A DNA stretch of 64,000 nucleotides from JACKNG01 sp050184115 (GTDB taxonomy: Bacteria > Pseudomonadota > Gammaproteobacteria > Ga0077536), in the NCBI GenBank assembly GCA_050184115.1, contig JBFXAQ010000005.1, positions 124,001 to 188,000 on the forward strand, given 5' to 3'. A model generated the notes under the pieces. It was not told the origin of the DNA. It saw only the letters and a list, made by a program, of their open reading frames with translations, and made no database searches. Both the position numbers and the translations under genes were made by a program. Numbering within the stretch: the stretch's first letter is position 1; each line of letters opens with the position of its first letter. This document shows, one piece after another, positions 24,358 through 33,246 of this stretch.

Positions 24358-24380
24358 TTTACGAAGTAAATAATTTCGTA
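24358..24380. promoter_or_regulatory. Overlapping palindromes in the MarR/P450 divergent control region
   Basis: In an AT-rich island within GC-rich DNA, TTTAC-GAA-GTAAA (24358-24370) is a perfect palindrome with 5-bp arms. TACGAA at 24360-24365 also forms an inverted pair with TTCGTA at 24375-24380 (9-nt spacer). The size, symmetry and position between divergent regulator and target genes fit a MarR operator. No experimental site is known to me. Confidence 0.55.
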
Positions 24381-24416
24381 TATTGATCGTGCGGTGAGTA
24401 AATAAAAGCCCCGTAC

Positions 24417-25649
24417 ATGAACACGACCGAGAGCCTGGTGGCCGCCCTGCCACGCCCCGAGACGATTGCCGACCCCTACCCCCTCTACGCCCGCCTGCGG
24501 CCGCGGACCCCGGCCTGGGGCTACCGCGACTACCCGCCCGGCACCATCCCCGATGCCGACGAACCGGTCACGGCCTGGGTCTTGATGAAGTACGCCGAGG
24601 TCGTTGCCGCGGCACGCGATCACGACACCTTCTCCTCGCGCGACCCGCTGCAGGAGAGCTCGTCCGCACCGACCCTGATGCTGGTCAACCACGACAACCC
24701 GGAGCACGACCGCCTGCGCGCCATCGTCGCGCTGGCCTTCTCGCGCAAGCGCATCCAGGCGCTGGAAGGCTGGCTGCAGGCCATCATCGGCGACATGTTC
24801 GCGGCGCTGCCGGATGCCGAGGTCGAGGCGGTCGGCGCCATCACCTCGGTCATCCCGGCGCGCGCCATGCTGCGCCTGTTCGGCCTGCCCGACGGTGATG
24901 CCGAGCACTGCCGGCGCTGGGCCACCGCCTTCATGCTCTCGGCCGACCTCGCCCCGGCCGAGCGCGAGGCGAGCAACCGCGAGCTCTTCGCCTACTTCGT
25001 CGACAAGGTGAGCGCGGCCGCGGCCGCGCGGGAAGCCGGCGAGCCGGTCGCCGATGGACTCATCGCGGCGCTGCTCGCCGCCGAGAACGACGGCGAGCGC
25101 CTCAGCACCGAGGAAGTCATCCGCTTCTGCGTGACCTTGATCGTGGCCGGCGCGGAGACCACCACCTTCCTGCTCGCCAACCTGCTGCACTACCTCGCGA
25201 CCCTGCCCGGCATGTTCGACGCGCTCGCCGCGGACCGCGAGCGGCTCGAACGCTTCATCGACGAGGCGCTGCGCCACGGCGGACCGCCGCAGCGCCTGTT
25301 CCGCATCGCGACCCGCGATGTCGAGATCGGCGACAAGACCATCGCCGCCGGCGACTGGGTGGCCTTGTTCTTCGGCGCTGCCAATCACGACCCGGAAGTC
25401 TTTCCCGACCCCGCGCGTTTCGATGTCGAGCGGCCCAACCTGCGCCAGCAGCTGAGTTTCGGCTATGGCCTGCACCATTGCCTCGGCTTCGCGCTGGCTC
25501 GGCTCGAAGCACGCGCGATGCTGAACGCCGTACTCGACCGTTACGCCGGCCTTGCACTCGGGGCGACGCCGCCCCATCGCCAGCAGGCCAACCTGCTGAC
25601 CTGCGGCTTCGACAGCCTGCACCTCGTCTTCACGCCGCGCGCGGCCTGA
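24417..25649 (+). CDS. Cytochrome P450 monooxygenase
   Basis: 410 residues, soluble bacterial class. The I-helix has AGAETTTFLL (oxygen activation). The K-helix has EALR. The haem loop is FGYGLHHCLGFAL with the proximal thiolate at Cys355. The early motif DPLQESSSAPTLMLVNHDNPEHDRLR is typical of CYP families acting on steroids, terpenes or fatty acids, but the substrate is not assigned. No ferredoxin gene is adjacent. The ATG at 24417 has only a weak ribosome-binding site. The SnoaL-like gene follows 16 nt later, probably in the same transcript, and MarR is divergent. Confidence 0.93.
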   Translation: MNTTESLVAALPRPETIADPYPLYARLRPRTPAWGYRDYPPGTIPDADEPVTAWVLMKYAEVVAAARDHDTFSSRDPLQESSSAPTLMLVNHDNPEHDRLRAIVALAFSRKRIQALEGWLQAIIGDMFAALPDAEVEAVGAITSVIPARAMLRLFGLPDGDAEHCRRWATAFMLSADLAPAEREASNRELFAYFVDKVSAAAAAREAGEPVADGLIAALLAAENDGERLSTEEVIRFCVTLIVAGAETTTFLLANLLHYLATLPGMFDALAADRERLERFIDEALRHGGPPQRLFRIATRDVEIGDKTIAAGDWVALFFGAANHDPEVFPDPARFDVERPNLRQQLSFGYGLHHCLGFALARLEARAMLNAVLDRYAGLALGATPPHRQQANLLTCGFDSLHLVFTPRAA

Positions 25650-25665
25650 ACCCGGAGAACGCTTC

Positions 25666-26061
25666 ATGACCAACATCGAAACCACCCAGGCGATTTTCGC
25701 CGCCTTCGGCGCGGGCGACATCCCCGCCATCCTCGAACACCTCGCAGAGGATGTCGTCATCGAGTTCTACGGCCCCGCGGTCATCCCCTATGCCGGTACG
25801 TATCGCGGCCGCGCAGAGGCGCGGCGCTTCTTCGAGACCGTGCTGTCGTCGGTTCGGATCAACCAGTTCGAGCCCGAGGAATTCCTTGCCGATGCCGACA
25901 AGGTGATCGTTACCGGGCATCTGAACCTGAACGCCCTCGCCACCGGTGGCGCCATCGATTCCGATTTCGTCCACGTCATCACGCTCGCCGACGGCCAGTG
26001 GACGCGCTTTCGCGATTTCATGAACACGGCCGTCGCCGCGGCTGCGTTCGGCGCGGGCTGA
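25666..26061 (+). CDS. SnoaL-like / NTF2-fold protein (ketosteroid isomerase superfamily)
   Basis: 131 residues with the SnoaL/NTF2 small alpha+beta barrel pattern: TTQAIFAAFGAGDIPAILEH at the N-terminus, IPYAGTYRGRAEARRFFETV in the middle, and a last strand before RFRDFMNTAVAAAAF. Members include isomerases, cyclases, dehydratases and binding proteins, so no reaction is claimed. The gene is 16 nt downstream of the P450, with GGAG 8 nt before its ATG. Joint action on the P450 substrate or product is inferred from position only. Confidence 0.8.
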   Translation: MTNIETTQAIFAAFGAGDIPAILEHLAEDVVIEFYGPAVIPYAGTYRGRAEARRFFETVLSSVRINQFEPEEFLADADKVIVTGHLNLNALATGGAIDSDFVHVITLADGQWTRFRDFMNTAVAAAAFGAG

Positions 26062-26072
26062 GGACGTCGCCG

Positions 26073-28040
26073 TCAGGCCTTGCGCGGCCGGAAGGCGCGC
26101 ACGCGCCGCTTCAGGGCATCGAGGTCGGCACGTCCGCGCCCGTAACGGGCCTGGGTATAGAGGCGGGTGATGGCGAGCGCCTCGGCGGCGAGATCGGCGC
26201 GCCGCGTGGCGACGCGCAGGGCATAGGCACGCGGGGCCTCGCTCGGCGCGCGGGCCAGGCCGATGCGCGCGAGGCGCGCGCCGAACTCCAGCCAGGCGGC
26301 CAGCGCGGGATCGCCGCGCGGGCGCGCCACGCGCAGGACGAGTACGGCGAGCACCAGCATCGCCGCGGCCAGGGTCACGGTCAGCGCGATGACCAGGGTT
26401 CCGTAGTCGACATCCTCGATGCCGAGGCGCCCGAGCAGGCGTTGCTGGTTGGCGTTCGAATAGCCGAGCACCCACTGGTTCCAGCCGTAGGTCACGGCAT
26501 CGACACTGTCGCGCAGGCGGGACAACAAGGTCGAGGTGACGCCACCCTCGCGGGCGCGGCGGCCAGCGCCGCGCGGCAGGGCTTCATCGAGCCCGACGGA
26601 GACGCGTTCGGGGGCGACCGCGCCCGTTGGGTCGACCCGCGTCCAGCCCAGTTCCTCGTCGTAGATCTCGGCCCAGGCGTGGGCGTCGCGTTGGCGCACG
26701 ACGAAGTAGTCGCCGAGATCGTTGTACTCGCCACCCTGGTAGCCGGTGACGATGCGGGCCGGGATCCCGGCCGCGCGCATGAGGACGACGAACGAGGCCG
26801 CAAAGTATTCGCAGAAGCCTTCGCGGGTTTCGAACAGGAAGGCATCGACGCTGTCACCGCGCAGCGGCGGCGGGGTCAGCGAGTAGTAGAAGTCCTGTTC
26901 GCGGTAGTAGGCCAGCGCGCGCTCGGCGACGGCGAACGGCCGCGGGTCGTCCGCGACCCATTCGGCGGCGAGCGCCTTCGCCCGCGGGTGCGAACGCACC
27001 GGCAGGGCGAGCAGGGCCGTGCGCGCGTCCGCGCCGAGCGGGCGCAGGCGGTAATCGACCACCGAGGTCAGCTCGTAGGCGACGCGCCGGCGCACCGGCT
27101 TGGCGGCGACGAGGTGGCCGTCGGCGGTCTTGAGCGCCGGCGGCGCGGCCAGCAGCACGGTGTCGAGGCCGAGCAGGAAGCGCTCGTTGTGCGGTTCCAG
27201 CATCACGGTGTAGCGGTAGCTCGGCCCGAGCCGCTCGACGGTCAGTGGCTCGCTCGCCAGGCGCGCGGCGCGCCAGGTCTCGCCGTCGGTCTTGTCGAGC
27301 ACCGGGCCGCGCCAGTAGAGCTTGGCGGCGGCGGGCTGCTCGCCGTGGAACTCGACGCGGAACGCGATCTCGTCCGATACGCCGAGGTGGGCGACTTCGC
27401 CGAGGCGCAGCTCGTCGGACAACCCCGTGACGCCGTCGTAGGCATCCTGCGGCAGGCCCCACAGTGGCCCCGGCAGGCGCGGGAAGAGCAGGAAGGCGAC
27501 GATCATCAGGGGTACGGCCTGCATCGTCATGGTCGCCGACAGGCGCAGCATGCCTGCGCTGTCGCGGCGCGGCGGCGGCGTGTTGAACTGGATCAGCACC
27601 GCCGTCACGAACACCACGAGCCCGAGCATGTAGGCCGCCGTCACCAGGGTCTGGGAATAGAAGAAATTGGTGACGACGAGGAAGTAGCAGAGGAAGGTCA
27701 CCACGTAGTAGTCGCGTGCGTTGCGCATTTCGAGCAGCTTCAATCCGAGCAGCGCGGCGAGCAGCTCGACCCCGGCCTCGCGGCCGAGCTGGCCGCGGTA
27801 GGCGACATAGATGGTGACGAAGGCGAGCACGGCCACGAACTGCTTGCCGGCCCACAAGACCGGATGGGTGCGATCGGGCAGTGGCAAGCGGCCCATCGCG
27901 CCGAGCACGCGCCACAGCGCGGCGCCGACGAAGGCGAGACTGAGGAAGCCGGGAAAGCGCTGCATGTGCGGCACGAGGCCGGCGAGCAGCGCGCCCGCCA
28001 CCCAGGCGACCTCGCGCGTGCCGAGCGGCGCGTTGCTCAT
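26073..28040 (-). CDS. Membrane transglutaminase-like protein (DUF3488, TgpA type)
   Basis: 655 residues. The N-terminal 190 residues hold several membrane helices (DUF3488). A periplasmic transglutaminase-like domain follows, with Cys in EGFCEYFAASF, His in RDAHAWAEIY and Asp in RVDPTG, the complete Cys-His-Asp triad. One more membrane helix lies near residue 560, then a cytoplasmic tail. The family includes Pseudomonas TgpA, an inner-membrane protein with an exposed transglutaminase domain. The ATG overlaps the DUF58 stop by 4 nt, so MoxR, DUF58 and this protein form one operon. The cellular role of these operons is poorly defined; an envelope function is likely. Confidence 0.87.
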   Translation of the reverse strand: MSNAPLGTREVAWVAGALLAGLVPHMQRFPGFLSLAFVGAALWRVLGAMGRLPLPDRTHPVLWAGKQFVAVLAFVTIYVAYRGQLGREAGVELLAALLGLKLLEMRNARDYYVVTFLCYFLVVTNFFYSQTLVTAAYMLGLVVFVTAVLIQFNTPPPRRDSAGMLRLSATMTMQAVPLMIVAFLLFPRLPGPLWGLPQDAYDGVTGLSDELRLGEVAHLGVSDEIAFRVEFHGEQPAAAKLYWRGPVLDKTDGETWRAARLASEPLTVERLGPSYRYTVMLEPHNERFLLGLDTVLLAAPPALKTADGHLVAAKPVRRRVAYELTSVVDYRLRPLGADARTALLALPVRSHPRAKALAAEWVADDPRPFAVAERALAYYREQDFYYSLTPPPLRGDSVDAFLFETREGFCEYFAASFVVLMRAAGIPARIVTGYQGGEYNDLGDYFVVRQRDAHAWAEIYDEELGWTRVDPTGAVAPERVSVGLDEALPRGAGRRAREGGVTSTLLSRLRDSVDAVTYGWNQWVLGYSNANQQRLLGRLGIEDVDYGTLVIALTVTLAAAMLVLAVLVLRVARPRGDPALAAWLEFGARLARIGLARAPSEAPRAYALRVATRRADLAAEALAITRLYTQARYGRGRADLDALKRRVRAFRPRKA

Positions 28041-28987
28041 GCGCCGTGCTCGTAGAGGGCGAGCGTGCGCAGGCAGGTCTCGAGGTGACGCGGCCCCTGG
28101 CCGGACGGCACGCTGGCGTGCGGCAGCTGGAGGGCGAAGCTCACGCCGCGGCGATGCGCTTCCAGCGCCCAGGCCGTGAGTTGCGACAGCCTTGCCTCGA
28201 CGTCGCCGAGACGCGCGGTCGCGGCCCAGTCCAGGGCGACCCGCGCAGCATGCTGGCCGTGGAAGCGCTTGACCATCAACTCCTGCTCCTTGGCCAGGGT
28301 CTTCCAGGCGATCGCGCGCACCGCGTCACCGGGCGCGTAGCGGCGCAGGCCGGCGAAATCGTCGGCACCGGGGTGCTGGCTCAGTTGTGCGCCGTGGGCC
28401 GGGCTGTCGGCGACGGGCAGTGGCAGCGAGCCGCGCGGCGCCGGGTAGACCAGGCAGCGCGCGTCGGACTCGAAGTAGGCCCACGCACGCAGGATGCCGA
28501 GCGGGTAGTGGCTGTGCAGCACCACGCGCGACAGCTCCAGCCAGCCGCGCCGATCGGCGTCGACGCCGATGGCGATGTAGGTACTGCCCGCGGGCTCGAG
28601 ATCGAAATCGGTTTCGAAGCGGGCGAGGTAGCGGCGCGCCTCGCGCGAACGCCCGCGTGGCCAGTACTTGAGAAACAGGCGCAGGCGCGGACGGGCGGTG
28701 GGATTGTCGAGCAGGCATTCGAACTGCGCGCGCTCACCGGCGAAGACCGGCCGCGCGCGGGCGCCCTGGAAGGCGAGACCTGCGAGGTTGTGATAGGTGT
28801 GCAGCATCGCCACCATCACCAGGCCGCCGAGCAGGAAGGCCAGCAGGTAGCCGAGCGCGTTGTCGTAGTTGATGGCGCCGAGCAGGATGATCAGCAGCAT
28901 CGCGCCGAGGACCAGTCCGGGCCGCGACAGGAAGATGTAGACGCGGTGCCGATCGAGCGTTTGCAGCGCGGCGGCCGGCACGCTCAC
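28037..28987 (-). CDS. DUF58 membrane protein (MoxR partner)
   Basis: 316 residues. Two hydrophobic helices lie at about residues 20-65. A DUF58 domain follows, with DFAGLRRYAPGDAVRAIAWKTLAKEQELMVKRF, a diagnostic stretch linked to VWA-like folds. The start is a GTG at 28987 whose GTGA overlaps the MoxR stop, which explains the short membrane-anchored N-terminus. Upstream ATGs in this frame run inside moxR and are rejected. DUF58 proteins occur almost always beside MoxR ATPases and are thought to be assembled or remodelled by them. Confidence 0.85.
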   Translation of the reverse strand: MSVPAAALQTLDRHRVYIFLSRPGLVLGAMLLIILLGAINYDNALGYLLAFLLGGLVMVAMLHTYHNLAGLAFQGARARPVFAGERAQFECLLDNPTARPRLRLFLKYWPRGRSREARRYLARFETDFDLEPAGSTYIAIGVDADRRGWLELSRVVLHSHYPLGILRAWAYFESDARCLVYPAPRGSLPLPVADSPAHGAQLSQHPGADDFAGLRRYAPGDAVRAIAWKTLAKEQELMVKRFHGQHAARVALDWAATARLGDVEARLSQLTAWALEAHRRGVSFALQLPHASVPSGQGPRHLETCLRTLALYEHGA

Positions 28988-29940
28988 GGGATGGGCACGG
29001 CCTGGACCAGGGCTTCGTCGATGAAGGCGGCGGTGCGCCGGCCGTCCTCGCTGGCGGGGTGCAGGCGGTGCACGGCGACGGCCGGCAGCACGGCCTGCAC
29101 GTCGTCGGGCAGCACGTGACGGCGGCCATCGAGCAAGGCCCAGGCACGCGCGGCGCGCAACAGGGCGAGCCCCGCGCGCGGCGACAGGCCACCGGCGAAA
29201 GCGGGCGAATTGCGGCTGTGGGCGATGAGGTTCTGCACGTAGTCGAGCAGGGCTTCGCTGACATGGATCTCGCCGACCGCCGCCTGCAGTGCGGCCAGCG
29301 CGGCGCCGTCCAGGACCGGCGCCTGGTGTGCCAGCACGTCGCGGCGGTCCTCGCCGGCGAGCAGCGCGCGTTCGGCGCCGCGGTCGGGGTAGCCGAGCGA
29401 GATGCACATCAGGAAGCGATCGAGCTGCGATTCGGGCAGCGGAAAGGTGCCGATCTGCTCGACAGGGTTCTGCGTGGCAATGACGAAGAAGGGTTGCGGC
29501 AGCGGGTGGGTGTGGTTCTCGATCGTGACCTGGCGCTCTTCCATCGCCTCGAGCAGGGCGCTCTGCGCGCGCGGCGTGGCACGGTTGATCTCGTCGGCCA
29601 GGACCACGTTGGTGAAGATGGGGCCGGAATGGAAACGGAACTCGCCGGCCTCGCGGTCGTAGACGTAGACACCCGTGATGTCGGCCGGCAACAGGTCGCT
29701 GGTGAACTGGATGCGCTGGAAGCCGAGGCCGAGCAGGCGTGCCAGGAGGTGCGCCAGCGTGGTCTTGCCGACTCCGGGCAGGTCCTCGATCAGCAGGTGC
29801 CCGCGCGCGAGCAGGCAGGCCAGGGCGAGCTTGATCTCGTGGTTCTTGCCGAGGATGACGCGGTTGGCCGCGGCGATCACGGCCTGGACCTGGTCGTGCG
29901 AGGTGGCGGTCGCGCTGTCGACCCGTTCGCGGAGTTGCAT
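28984..29940 (-). CDS. MoxR-family AAA+ ATPase
   Basis: 318 residues. Walker A is in LPGVGKTTLAH (about residue 58), Walker B in VVLADEINRATPRAQ, and sensor 1 near FFVIATQNPVEQIGTFPLPESQLDRF, which is strongly MoxR-like. A C-terminal lid domain follows. MoxR ATPases act as chaperones that activate or mature partner proteins, often through a VWA or DUF58 protein. It is the first gene of the three-gene operon; sthA is divergent, with a 224-nt intergenic region in which I see no clear operator. Confidence 0.9.
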   Translation of the reverse strand: MQLRERVDSATATSHDQVQAVIAAANRVILGKNHEIKLALACLLARGHLLIEDLPGVGKTTLAHLLARLLGLGFQRIQFTSDLLPADITGVYVYDREAGEFRFHSGPIFTNVVLADEINRATPRAQSALLEAMEERQVTIENHTHPLPQPFFVIATQNPVEQIGTFPLPESQLDRFLMCISLGYPDRGAERALLAGEDRRDVLAHQAPVLDGAALAALQAAVGEIHVSEALLDYVQNLIAHSRNSPAFAGGLSPRAGLALLRAARAWALLDGRRHVLPDDVQAVLPAVAVHRLHPASEDGRRTAAFIDEALVQAVPIP

Positions 29941-30164
29941 CGCGTTGTCCCGGTTGTGATAGATGGGCGGTCGATTACAGTCGGCGGCATCCGGCGCCGC
30001 TACCCTGCTGGCGTTGCCGCCGCTGGCGTGCGACGGTCGCGCCAGTACACTGACTCGGCGCGCGCGGCGAAAAGCTTAAACCAAGCCCGTGCGGGCGTGC
30101 GACCTGGTGGTTCGCAAATTGCCGCCGGGCCGATGGCGTCGGATGCGACAGGGAGCGGGTAGCG

Positions 30165-31553
30165 ATGCACAAGTACGATTTCGTCGTCATCGGCAGTGGA
30201 CCGGCCGGTCAGCGCGCGGCCATACAGGCGGCCAAGCTCGGGCGCTCGGTGGCGGTGATCGAACGTTCGTTCAGCATCGGCGGGGCCTGCGTGCACACCG
30301 GCACCATCCCGAGCAAGACCTTGCGCGAGGCCGTGCTGTACCTCTCTGGCTGGCGCCAGCGCGGCTTCTACGGTCGCAGTTACCGGGTCAAGGAGCGCAT
30401 CACGGCCGAGGACCTGATGCAGCGTCTCGACATTACGATCCGCCACGAGATCGAGGTGCTGATGCACAAGCTGCATCGCAACTTCGTCGACACCATCGCC
30501 GGCACGGCGAGCTTCGAGACCCCGCACCGCCTGCGCATCGCCATAAACGACGAGGAGGTACGCGTCGTCGAGGCCGGCCGGGTCCTCATCGCCAGCGGCT
30601 CACGGCCCTACCATCCACCCAACGTGCCGTTCGATTGTCCCAATGTGGTGGACAGCGACAACATCCTGACCATGACCGAGTTGCCGCGCACCCTGGTGGT
30701 GGTCGGCGCCGGCGTGATCGGTGTCGAGTATGCCTCGATCTTCAGCGCGCTCGACATCGACGTCACCCTGGTCGACGGTCGCGACGAGATGCTGGGCTTT
30801 CTCGATCGCGAGATCGTCGACGAGTTCGCCCACCACCTGCGCGATCGCGGCGTGTCCATGCGCTTCGGGGAGACCGTCGAATCAGTCGAGGTGATCGACG
30901 AAAAGCGGCTCACGGTATGCCTGGCGAGCGGCAAGCGTATCCGCGCCAACATGGTGCTGTTCGCCTCGGGCCGCGAGAGCAATACCGACACCCTGTGCCT
31001 CGAAAACGCCGGGCTCGCGACCGACGAGCGCGGACGGCTCATAGTCGACGGGCACTACCGCACGCAGGTGCCGCACATCTATGCCGCCGGCGATTGCATC
31101 GGTTTTCCGGCGCTGGCCTCGACCTCGATGGAGCAGGGCCGCCAGGCCGGCGCGCACGCGTTCGACAATGCCATCACCCAGGCCGGCAACGTCTTTCCCT
31201 TTGGCATCTACTCGGTGCCCGAGATGAGCGTCATCGGCCAGACCGAGGAAGAGCTGCGCGCGACCGGCGCCCGCTACGAGACCGGCATCGCCCGCTTCCG
31301 CGAGACCTCGCGCGGGCAGATCCTCGGTCTGCGCGAGGGCTTGTTGAAGCTCCTCGTCGACCTCGACGACCGCCGCCTGCTCGGCGTGCACATCGTCGGC
31401 GAAGGCGCCACCGAACTCATCCACATCGGCCAGGCCGTGCTCGCTCACGGCGGTTCGCTCGATTTCTTCGTCGACGCCGTGTTCAACTACCCGACGTTGG
31501 CCGAGACCTACAAGATCGCCGCGCTCGATTGCTGGAACAAGCTGCGCGCCTGA
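30165..31553 (+). CDS. sthA: Soluble pyridine nucleotide transhydrogenase (Si-specific)
   Basis: 462 residues of the FAD-dependent disulfide-reductase fold. Interconverts NADPH + NAD+ with NADP+ + NADH in the cytoplasm. An FAD-binding motif (VIGSGPAGQRAA) lies at the N-terminus, an NAD(P) motif (VVGAGVIGVEYAS) near residue 180, and a second FAD motif (IYAAGDCIGFPA) near residue 305. The site that in lipoamide or glutathione reductases carries two redox cysteines reads GGACVHTGTIPSKTL. Only the first Cys remains, and TIPSK is the SthA hallmark. This separates it from dihydrolipoamide and mercuric reductases. GGGAGCGGGTAGCG precedes the ATG. Confidence 0.9.
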   Translation: MHKYDFVVIGSGPAGQRAAIQAAKLGRSVAVIERSFSIGGACVHTGTIPSKTLREAVLYLSGWRQRGFYGRSYRVKERITAEDLMQRLDITIRHEIEVLMHKLHRNFVDTIAGTASFETPHRLRIAINDEEVRVVEAGRVLIASGSRPYHPPNVPFDCPNVVDSDNILTMTELPRTLVVVGAGVIGVEYASIFSALDIDVTLVDGRDEMLGFLDREIVDEFAHHLRDRGVSMRFGETVESVEVIDEKRLTVCLASGKRIRANMVLFASGRESNTDTLCLENAGLATDERGRLIVDGHYRTQVPHIYAAGDCIGFPALASTSMEQGRQAGAHAFDNAITQAGNVFPFGIYSVPEMSVIGQTEEELRATGARYETGIARFRETSRGQILGLREGLLKLLVDLDDRRLLGVHIVGEGATELIHIGQAVLAHGGSLDFFVDAVFNYPTLAETYKIAALDCWNKLRA

Positions 31554-31590
31554 GAGGGCGGCGCGGAATCGGTGGCACCTGGCGCGGGAC

Positions 31591-31659
31591 GGAAATTGGT
31601 GACAGTCACCTATTTGCCAAACTGGTAACTGGGCAAATAGGTGACTGTCACCAATTTCC
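31591..31659. repeat. Perfect 28-bp inverted repeat (REP-like extragenic palindrome)
   Basis: The left arm at 31591-31618 and right arm at 31632-31659 are exact reverse complements over 28 bp with a 13-nt loop. Each arm itself contains the small palindrome GGTGACaGTCACC or its complement. The element lies between the convergent sthA and pmbA genes. It is AT-richer than its surroundings. It may act as a bidirectional terminator or be a REP/RAYT-type element; no transposase is nearby. Confidence 0.85.
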
Positions 31660-31676
31660 CCGTCACCAATTTCCCC
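31647..31676. repeat. 15-bp perfect tandem direct repeat beside the palindrome
   Basis: GTCACCAATTTCCCC occurs at 31647-31661 and again immediately at 31662-31676. The first copy overlaps the right arm of the inverted repeat. A third partial copy (AATT) follows. This is consistent with slippage or partial copying of the end of the palindromic element. Confidence 0.8.
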
Positions 31677-31749
31677 AATTTTCCTGCTCCACGATGCGTC
31701 CCAGGTCCGAGTCCCGCCGCGTTCTCGTCTGCGGTGCGCGGGGTGTCGT

Positions 31750-33096
31750 TCAGCTCCCCGCCACCGACATCTTCTCGACCAGCAACGAGCCGGTGCGGAC
31801 GCTCATGTCCTCGAGCGCGTCGTCGGCGACCGCGGTGATGCCGCGGAGCATTTCGCGCAGGTTGCCGGCGATGGTGATCTCCTCGACCGGGAAGGCGACT
31901 TCGCCGTTCTCGATGTAGAAGCCGCTGGCGCCGCGCGAGTAGTCGCCGGTGACGCCGTTGACGCCGAAACCCATCAGGTCGGTCACCAGCAGCCCACGCT
32001 CGAGTTCGCCGACGATGGCCTCGAGCGGACGCGTGGCGGAAACGAGAACCAGGTTGTGCGTGCCGCCGGCATTGCCGGTCGGTTCGCGGCCGAGACGGCG
32101 TGCGGCATAGGCGCCGAGCAGGTAGGTCTGCAGCACGCCGTCCTGCACGATTGCTTGCTCGCGGGTGGCGACACCATCGGCGTCGAAAGGCGCGCTGCCG
32201 AGCGCGCCGGGCAGGTGCGGGTGCTCTTCGAGCGACAGTGTCGGTGCCAGCACCGGCTCACCCAGCGCGTCGAGCAGGAAGGAAGCCCGCCGGTACTGCG
32301 CGCCGCCCGAAATGGCGCTGACGAGATGGCCGATGAGCCCGGCCGCGGCGCGTTGCTCGAAGATCACCGGCAGCGTGGTGGTGGCGATGCGGCGCGCGCC
32401 GAGCTTGGCCACGGTGCGCTCGGCGGCACGCCGGCCGACGACGGCGGCATCGTCGAGCCGCACCGGGTCGCGCGCGCTCGTATACCAGTAGCCCCGCTGC
32501 ATGCCGGCGTCGTCGGCTCCGATCATGACCGCGCTGATGGCGTGGCGGGTACCGCGGTAGGCACCGTGGAAACCGTGGCTGTTGGCATAGGCACGGGAGC
32601 CGCGGTAGCGGTTGACGCTGGCGCCATCGGACTGACGGATGCGCGGGTCGTGGCCGAGTGCGGCGCGCTCGCAGTCGAGGGCGAGCGCGATGGCCTGCTC
32701 GGCGTCGAGATCCCAGGGGTGGTCGAGATCGAGATCGGGCACCGTGGTGGCGAGATGGCGGGCCTCGGCGAGACCGGCGTAAGGATCCGATTCGCCGTGC
32801 TCGGCGATGCGCCGGGCAGCGGCGACGGTGTCCTCGAGCGCCGCGCGGGAGAAATCGGTGGTGGTGGCGCTGCCCTTGCGACCGCCGAGGAAGACGGTCA
32901 CGGCGAGCGACTTGTCGCGTTCGTACTCGACCATCTCGCAGGCGCCGTCACGCACGGTGATGCCGAGTCCTTCACCGGCCGAGACCGCGATCTCGGCGGC
33001 ATCGACGCCATTCGCGGTGGCGATGGCGAGGACATCGCAGGCCAGGGTGTCGAGGATCCCGGGGACGTTGTAATCGACGGCGGCAGGTTTGTTCAT
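31750..33096 (-). CDS. pmbA: Metalloprotease accessory subunit PmbA/TldE
   Basis: 448 residues (family about 450). PmbA (TldE) pairs with TldD to form the cytoplasmic protease that matures microcin B17 and degrades unfolded peptides such as CcdA. PmbA lacks the HExxxH zinc motif held by TldD, and none is seen here. Family stretches: DGACEMVEYERDKSLAVTVF near residue 55, VSAISGGAQYRRASFLLDALG in the middle, and LMGFGVNGVTGDYSRGASGFYIENGE near the C-terminus, which is highly diagnostic. tldD is not in the window. Convergent with sthA and divergent from uvrD. Confidence 0.92.
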   Translation of the reverse strand: MNKPAAVDYNVPGILDTLACDVLAIATANGVDAAEIAVSAGEGLGITVRDGACEMVEYERDKSLAVTVFLGGRKGSATTTDFSRAALEDTVAAARRIAEHGESDPYAGLAEARHLATTVPDLDLDHPWDLDAEQAIALALDCERAALGHDPRIRQSDGASVNRYRGSRAYANSHGFHGAYRGTRHAISAVMIGADDAGMQRGYWYTSARDPVRLDDAAVVGRRAAERTVAKLGARRIATTTLPVIFEQRAAAGLIGHLVSAISGGAQYRRASFLLDALGEPVLAPTLSLEEHPHLPGALGSAPFDADGVATREQAIVQDGVLQTYLLGAYAARRLGREPTGNAGGTHNLVLVSATRPLEAIVGELERGLLVTDLMGFGVNGVTGDYSRGASGFYIENGEVAFPVEEITIAGNLREMLRGITAVADDALEDMSVRTGSLLVEKMSVAGS

Positions 33097-33246
33097 GCGC
33101 CTATGCTACCCGTAGCCAGCGGCGCCGCGCGACGTTCGACGTCGCTTTGAGCGGGTCCGGCCGGGGCGGGTACACTAGCGGCACCCGTTCAATGCTTCGC
33201 ACGGCGCTTCGCGATCGCTGCGCACGCCACCGTGGACCCGCGACCG

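Noticed and set aside
31641..31838. A 65-codon frame beginning MTVTNFPVTNFPNFP
   Set aside because: It is a translation of the inverted and tandem DNA repeats after sthA and has no other support.
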